Assembly: GCA_001766965.1 (NCBI GenBank)
Contig: MEKM01000144.1
Coordinates: 1 to 5,236 of the forward strand
Source of the DNA: Acidobacteria bacterium RIFCSPHIGHO2_01_FULL_67_28
GTDB lineage: Bacteria > Acidobacteriota > Terriglobia > Acidiferrales > 2-02-FULL-67-57
Length of the DNA: 5,236 nucleotides
Reading direction: 5' to 3'
The notes below the pieces were generated by a model. It saw only the letters and a program-made list of their open reading frames with translations, did not search any database and was not told the DNA's origin. Below, piece by piece: positions 1-5,236 of this stretch. How positions within the stretch are numbered: the stretch's first letter is position 1; every line of letters starts with the position of its first letter. A program made the position numbers and the translations under genes.

Positions 1-23
1 CCCTTCGGGAGCCGATGCGTTCC

Positions 24-46
24 GCGTTCAGAATGCATTCGAACGC
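24..46. repeat. Inverted repeat with GAATGCATTC core
   Basis: GCGTTC at 24-29 is the reverse complement of GAACGC at 41-46, and the interior 31-40 is the perfect palindrome GAATGCATTC. Only A30 is unpaired. This gives an 11-bp imperfect palindrome on DNA, or a hairpin with a TGCA loop in RNA. It is the first unit of the palindrome row at 24-96. Function is unknown. Confidence 0.75.
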
Positions 47-52
47 CCCACC

Positions 53-69
53 AGCGCCCTGCGGGCGCT
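53..69. repeat. 7-bp perfect inverted repeat, TGC loop
   Basis: AGCGCCC (53-59) and GGGCGCT (63-69) are exact reverse complements around a 3-nt TGC loop. It is the middle unit of the palindrome row and begins in the last base of the first CCCACCA word. The stem is GC-rich, but no T-run follows on either strand, so it does not look like a classical intrinsic terminator. Confidence 0.75.
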
Positions 70-70
70 C

Positions 71-90
71 GACAGACAAGAATGTCTGTC
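71..90. repeat. 8-bp perfect inverted repeat GACAGACA/TGTCTGTC
   Basis: GACAGACA (71-78) and TGTCTGTC (83-90) are exact reverse complements separated by AGAA. The second CCCACCA word starts on its last base (90-96). From memory, near-identical 'CAGACA..AATGTCTGT..CCACC' strings occur as dispersed intergenic repeats in acidobacterial genomes. That is recollection and not a search result. Likely a mobile or amplified palindromic unit of the REP type. Confidence 0.75.
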
Positions 91-162
91 CCACCAAGAA
101 AAACAGGATGGCGGCCTGGTTCGGCAGGGCTCACCACAAGTAAAGCCGCCGCTGCAGGCCGA

Positions 163-185
163 CGGCGAAGGCACGGCCTTCGTCG
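163..185 (-). repeat. Stem-loop just after the VOC stop codon
   Basis: CGAAGGC (166-172) pairs exactly with GCCTTCG (176-182) around an ACG loop. The stem extends outward by two more Watson-Crick pairs (163/185 and 164/184) and one mismatch or wobble pair (165/183). It starts 14 bp beyond the VOC stop on the minus strand, where a terminator would be expected. No T-run follows at lower coordinates, so it may instead protect the 3' end of the mRNA or form part of a factor-dependent terminator. Function is inferred from position only. Confidence 0.45.
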
Positions 186-199
186 CCGCTACCAACCTC

Positions 200-580
200 C
201 TACCATTTTTTCCCTTTAGGTGGTTCTGCCACAGAAAACGGCAAACCATCTGGATCCGCGTAGAGGGCGAGGCGGCCGAACTCTTCTTTCTTGGGCGGGT
301 GCAGGCAGGCGACCTTGTTCGCTTGCATGTGCTTGTGGAAGGCGTCGAGGTCTTCTACCACGAACCCCAGGTGGCAGGAGCCGGCCGGAGCGGTGCCTTC
401 GCTGGCGGGCATGGGGTTGATGGCGTCGCCCGGATGCAGGGCGAGGATGGAGCCGTCGTTCGAGAACTCGGTCCAGTGCGGGGTCTCGTACTTGAGCGGC
501 ATGCCGAGGACGTCGCGGTAGAAGGCGACCGAGCGCTTCATATCCGAGACAAAGACGATGGCGTAGTCCAATTTCTTCAT
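200..580 (-). CDS. VOC (glyoxalase/bleomycin-resistance fold) family protein
   Basis: A 126-residue protein of the vicinal oxygen chelate superfamily, at a typical single-domain length. Its two beta-alpha-beta-beta-beta modules can be read directly. Module one begins at residues 4-22 with LDYAIVFVSDM followed by a helix ending AFYRDVLG, the classic VOC opening, and runs through WTEF (36-39) and LALHPGD (46-52). Module two begins CHLGFVVEDLDAF (69-81) and ends with YADPDGLPFSVAE (107-119). His70 and Glu119 sit where the second-module metal ligands usually lie. The usual first-strand His is Tyr6, so canonical glyoxalase I chemistry is doubtful; other members are dioxygenases, isomerases or drug-binding proteins. 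Sequence alone does not give the substrate. No signal peptide or membrane segment is seen, so it is probably cytoplasmic. The ATG is supported by a GAGG six bases upstream, and the stop is TAG. The C-terminal tail (121-126) is lysine-rich. It is separated from gyrA by repeat-filled spacer, so a functional link to gyrase is not implied. Confidence 0.88.
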   Translation of the reverse strand: MKKLDYAIVFVSDMKRSVAFYRDVLGMPLKYETPHWTEFSNDGSILALHPGDAINPMPASEGTAPAGSCHLGFVVEDLDAFHKHMQANKVACLHPPKKEEFGRLALYADPDGLPFSVAEPPKGKKW

Positions 581-586
581 AGCCAG

Positions 587-590
587 CCTC
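587..590 (-). promoter_or_regulatory. Ribosome binding site of the VOC gene
   Basis: On the minus strand GAGG lies six bases before the ATG (578-580), a good Shine-Dalgarno distance, and this fixes the start. It sits one base from the palindrome at 592-605, so that stem in the mRNA leader would be directly beside the ribosome landing site. Confidence 0.6.
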
Positions 591-591
591 A

Positions 592-605
592 GGGGCTAAA
601 GCCCC
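592..605. repeat. Palindrome GGGGCTAAAGCCCC in the VOC leader
   Basis: GGGGCT (592-597) and AGCCCC (600-605) are exact reverse complements with AA between them. In RNA this gives a 5-bp all-GC stem with a 4-nt loop. It shares the core GGCT[A/G]AAGCC with the palindrome at 625-644, so the two look like related units or halves of one element. From memory, GGGGCTTTAGCCCC strings are widespread between genes in Acidobacteriota. Confidence 0.75.
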
Positions 606-624
606 GCTATTTTCTCCCTCGATC

Positions 625-644
625 GGCACGGCTGAAGCCGTGCC
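625..644. repeat. 9-bp palindrome GGCACGGCT/AGCCGTGCC
   Basis: Positions 625-633 and 636-644 are exact reverse complements around GA. The RNA form would be an 8-bp GC-rich stem with a UGAA (or UUCA) tetraloop. It lies 19 bp from the GGGGCTAAAGCCCC palindrome and shares its core. Neither strand has a clear T-run after the stem; the minus strand continues into GATCGAGGGAG. It is therefore better read as a dispersed repeat than as an intrinsic terminator. Confidence 0.75.
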
Positions 645-673
645 CTTCCCCTTGTGCTCCTGCCTCGTGCTCC

Positions 674-696
674 GGCCCGCTCCCCTGGGGTGGGCC
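674..696. repeat. Imperfect inverted repeat in the gyrA-VOC spacer
   Basis: GGCCC (674-678) pairs with GGGCC (692-696), and inside it CCCC (682-685) faces GGGG (687-690). With G-U wobbles on the plus strand an almost continuous stem forms; on the minus strand, the transcribed one here, it is interrupted by mismatches. It may be a decayed palindromic unit or chance in GC-rich DNA. Confidence 0.35.
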
Positions 697-698
697 GT

Positions 699-704
699 AT
701 TGTA
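699..704 (-). promoter_or_regulatory. Weak candidate -10 box for the VOC gene
   Basis: The minus strand reads TACAAT at 704-699, one base from the TATAAT consensus and one of few AT-rich hexamers in this GC-rich spacer. The hexamer about 17 bases upstream (TCACGG, 727-722) is a poor -35. If real, the VOC leader would be about 110 nt and would contain the palindromes at 592-605 and 625-644. It is offered only as a candidate. Confidence 0.2.
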
Positions 705-723
705 CCGCAAGCTGCAAGAATCC

Positions 724-769
724 GTGACTCGTGACTCGTGGCGGACATTCGCAAGCGACTAGTCACGAG

Positions 770-773
<4 letters not shown>
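724..773 (-). repeat. Stem-loop overlapping the gyrA stop codon
   Basis: ACTCGTGACT (727-736) and AGTCACGAGT (761-770) form a perfect 10-bp inverted repeat. Extending to 724-736 and 761-773, 12 of 13 positions match. The loop is about 24 nt. The left arm also contains a direct repeat, GTGACTC twice (724-737) followed by GTG. The right arm covers the gyrA TAA (770-772) and touches the last sense codon. Its place at the end of the gyrB-gyrA operon suggests a 3' mRNA stem or a termination aid, but no T-run follows on the minus strand. Confidence 0.55.
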
Positions 774-3373
<2,600 letters not shown>

Positions 3374-3383
3374 CTACACGGTT

Positions 3384-3388
3384 CTCCC
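3384..3388 (-). promoter_or_regulatory. Ribosome binding site of gyrA
   Basis: On the minus strand GGGAG lies ten bases before the gyrA ATG, inside the 47-bp spacer after the gyrB stop. No terminator or good promoter is visible in that spacer, which supports translation of gyrA from a shared gyrB-gyrA transcript. Confidence 0.55.
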
Positions 3389-3420
3389 GGTTGAATTGAA
3401 CGAGCTGTGAGGGTGCGCCA

Positions 3421-5236
3421 CTAGATATCGAGGTTCTTCACGTCGAGGGCGTTCTCCTCGATGAACTTGCGGCGGACTTCGACGTCCTCACCCATCAGAG
3501 TGGAGAAGATCTCTTCCGCCACGGGCTCGTCTTCGAGCTTCACCTGGCGGAGCGTCCGGGTCTCGGCGTTCATGGTGGTCTCCCAGAGCTGCTCGGGGTT
3601 CATCTCGCCCAGGCCCTTGAAGCGGGTGATGGCCAGGCTCTTCTTGCCCTGCTCGACGAGGTATTCGAGCAGCTCGCCGGCGGTGGCCTTCTCGAGCTTC
3701 GAGCCGTTGGAGGTGACGGTGAAAGGCGGCTTGGAGTGCGCCTCGAGTTTCCCGGCCAGCTCGGCGGCGCGCTTGAATTCGGGGAGCGACGCCAGCGCCC
3801 AGTTCACCCGCGCCTCCGTCCCCATGCCGTTCACGACCACGAGCTCCCGCAACGAGTGCTCCTCGTCGTACTCGTGCTTGGTCTTGAAGCCCAGCTTGTC
3901 GAGGCGCTTTTCGAGCTTCTCCAGCTTGGCCTTGGTGCGGAAGTCGTCCTTCTTTTCGAGCTCGCCTTCGGCCAGGGCTTCGGCCAGGCGCGCATCGCCG
4001 ACGCGCCGCTCGAGCTTGTCGAGCATCTGCCCGTACTCCATCTGCTGGAGCAGGAACTTCGAGAGCTCGGCGCCCTCGAGCACGCGGCCGTTGCCGAGCT
4101 TGACCGACTGCTCCTCGGTGGCGCTGGCCATCAGCCGCCGCTGGAACTCGCGCTCGTCGTAGATGTACTCCTCGCGCTTGCCCTTCTTGATGCGGTAGAG
4201 CGGGGCCTGCGCGATAAAGACGTGCCCGCGCTTGATCAGCTCCTTCATCTGCCGGAAGAAGAAGGTCAGCAGCAGCGTGCGGATGTGCGAGCCGTCCACG
4301 TCGGCGTCCGTCATGAGAATCACTTTGTGATAGCGGAGCTTGGCCGGGTCGAAGTCGTCCTTGCCGATGCCGGTGCCGAGCGCGGTGATCATGGCGCGGA
4401 TTTCTTCGTGCGCGAGCATCTTGTCGGGGCGGGCCTTTTCGACGTTGAGGATTTTGCCCTTGAGCGGCAGGATGGCCTGGTAGCGGCGGTCGCGGCCCTG
4501 CTTGGCGGAGCCGCCGGCCGAGGGGCCTTCCACCAGGAAGATTTCGCAGCGGGCAGGGTCGCGCTCCTGGCAGTCGGCCAGCAACCCCGGCAGCGACATC
4601 CCTTCCAGCGCCCCCTTGCGCCGCACCAGCTCGCGCGCCTTGCGCGCCGCTTCGCGCGCCCGCATGGCCTCGATGGACTTGGCGATGATTTTGCGCGCGA
4701 CCGACGGGTTCTTGTCGAAGTAGGCGGAAAGCTTCTCGTTCAGGAAGGCTTCGACCAGGCCTTTGATGTCGCTGTTGAGCTTCCCCTTGGTCTGGCCTTC
4801 GAACTGCGGCTGGGGCAGGCGCACGCTCACCACCGCCGTCAGGCCTTCGCGGACGTCGTCCTGCGAGAGACCTTCGACCTCGCCTCCCTTGTCCTCTTTC
4901 ACCAGCCCGAGCGACTTGGCGTAGCGGTTGAGCGTGCGGGTCAAGGCGGAGCGGAAGCCGGAGAGGTGCGTGCCGCCGTCCACAGTGTTGATGGTGTTGG
5001 CGAAGGTGAAGAGGTTCTCGGTGTAGCCGTCGTTGTACTGGATGCCGATTTCCAGCTCGAGCGTCCCGGCCTTGCCGCCCATGTTGCGCTCGCCTTCCAT
5101 GTAGATAGGCTCTTCGTGCAGGACGGTCTTTTTCTTGTTGATGAGCCGGACGAATTCGGCGATGCCGCCCTCGTACTTGAACTCGGCCTTCTTATTGGAG
5201 CGCTCGTCGGCCAGCGTGATCTCCAGGCCCTTGTTG
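3421..5236 (-). CDS. gyrB: DNA gyrase subunit B (5' end cut by window edge)
   Basis: The ATPase and TOPRIM subunit of gyrase. The last 604 residues are visible (fragment numbering below); roughly the first 200, including most of the GHKL ATP-binding domain, lie beyond the right edge. The fragment opens near the ATPase/transducer junction (GGI at 23-25). It includes the ATP-sensing QTK loop (148-150), the AREAARKARELVRRKGAL block (about 192-210), the TOPRIM EG motif (Glu236) followed by PSAGGSAKQGR, PLKGK (257-261), and the metal-binding DADVD (310-314) within MTDADVDGSHIR. The FKGLGEMNPEQLWETTM tail (539-555) makes the GyrA contact region. About 165 residues between TOPRIM and tail (about 367-530) are absent from short GyrBs such as that of Bacillus and correspond in place to the E. 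coli-type insertion. Pro238 replaces the Asp found at E. coli 426. The internal ATG at 5098-5100 is not the start, because conserved GyrB sequence continues in frame to the edge. The stop is TAG, 47 bp before gyrA. Confidence 0.98.
   Translation of the reverse strand, partial: NKGLEITLADERSNKKAEFKYEGGIAEFVRLINKKKTVLHEEPIYMEGERNMGGKAGTLELEIGIQYNDGYTENLFTFANTINTVDGGTHLSGFRSALTRTLNRYAKSLGLVKEDKGGEVEGLSQDDVREGLTAVVSVRLPQPQFEGQTKGKLNSDIKGLVEAFLNEKLSAYFDKNPSVARKIIAKSIEAMRAREAARKARELVRRKGALEGMSLPGLLADCQERDPARCEIFLVEGPSAGGSAKQGRDRRYQAILPLKGKILNVEKARPDKMLAHEEIRAMITALGTGIGKDDFDPAKLRYHKVILMTDADVDGSHIRTLLLTFFFRQMKELIKRGHVFIAQAPLYRIKKGKREEYIYDEREFQRRLMASATEEQSVKLGNGRVLEGAELSKFLLQQMEYGQMLDKLERRVGDARLAEALAEGELEKKDDFRTKAKLEKLEKRLDKLGFKTKHEYDEEHSLRELVVVNGMGTEARVNWALASLPEFKRAAELAGKLEAHSKPPFTVTSNGSKLEKATAGELLEYLVEQGKKSLAITRFKGLGEMNPEQLWETTMNAETRTLRQVKLEDEPVAEEIFSTLMGEDVEVRRKFIEENALDVKNLDI

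Larger units (their letters stand above)
1..199. other. Non-coding spacer downstream of the VOC gene, rich in palindromes
   Basis: No convincing gene is seen here on either strand; the short open frames lack family resemblance and run into the VOC gene in the wrong frame. The left half (24-96) is a tight row of three inverted repeats, two of them followed by the 7-bp word CCCACCA (47-53 and 90-96). The right half holds one further stem (163-185) just past the VOC stop codon. The first nine bases (CCCTTCGGG) could be the edge of another small hairpin cut by the window. This looks like spacer populated by dispersed repeats rather than a lost gene. Confidence 0.7.

Noticed and set aside
24..96. 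Repeat row considered as a CRISPR array
   Set aside because: The palindromes differ from each other, there are no equal repeats with unique spacers of regular length, and no cas-like gene is present.
625..644. Strong hairpin considered as a rho-independent terminator for gyrA
   Set aside because: No run of T follows the stem on either strand, and it resembles a neighbouring palindrome, which fits a dispersed repeat family better.
216..710. A 164-codon minus-strand frame overlapping the VOC gene
   Set aside because: Arg/Pro/His-rich translation out of frame with the VOC protein, no motif, no supporting ribosome site; a shadow of GC-rich codon bias.
3421..5100. A shorter gyrB beginning at the ATG at 5098-5100
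   Set aside because: Conserved GyrB transducer-region sequence (GGIAEFV..INKKKTVLHEEPIY) continues in frame upstream to the window edge, so this Met is internal.

Overview
The window is GC-rich bacterial chromosomal DNA with every recognisable gene on the minus strand. Reading 5'->3' along that strand, the order is gyrB (5' end cut off by the window's right edge), gyrA (complete), then a small VOC/glyoxalase-fold protein. The two gyrase genes are 47 bp apart and almost certainly form one operon. Together they encode the A2B2 type II topoisomerase that introduces negative supercoils. The VOC gene lies 189 bp downstream and is separated from gyrA by several perfect inverted repeats, so it is probably a separate or loosely coupled unit.

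Layout: 1-199 is non-coding and carries a cluster of short palindromes. 200-580 (-) is the VOC protein. 581-769 is non-coding, again rich in palindromes, with a stem-loop that reaches into the gyrA stop codon. 770-3373 (-) is gyrA. 3374-3420 is the gyrB-gyrA spacer with the gyrA ribosome binding site. 3421-5236 (-) is gyrB, lacking roughly its first 200 codons.

Organism: the GyrB carries a long insertion of the type found in many Gram-negative bacteria. The spacers contain palindromes with the cores GGGGCTAAAGCCCC and GGCACGGCTGAAGCCGTGCC, plus a GACAGACA/TGTCTGTC hairpin. From memory these resemble dispersed intergenic repeats of Acidobacteriota, so an acidobacterium or relative is my best guess. 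No taxonomic search was possible.

I found no new multi-gene system here. The most notable signals are in the gyrase itself. GyrA has Ile-Pro where E. coli has Ser83-Ala84, and GyrB has Pro where E. coli has Asp426. All three are positions where substitutions are known to lower quinolone sensitivity, which suggests a natively less sensitive gyrase. The second layer of interest is the set of palindromic intergenic elements on either side of the VOC gene and at the end of gyrA.
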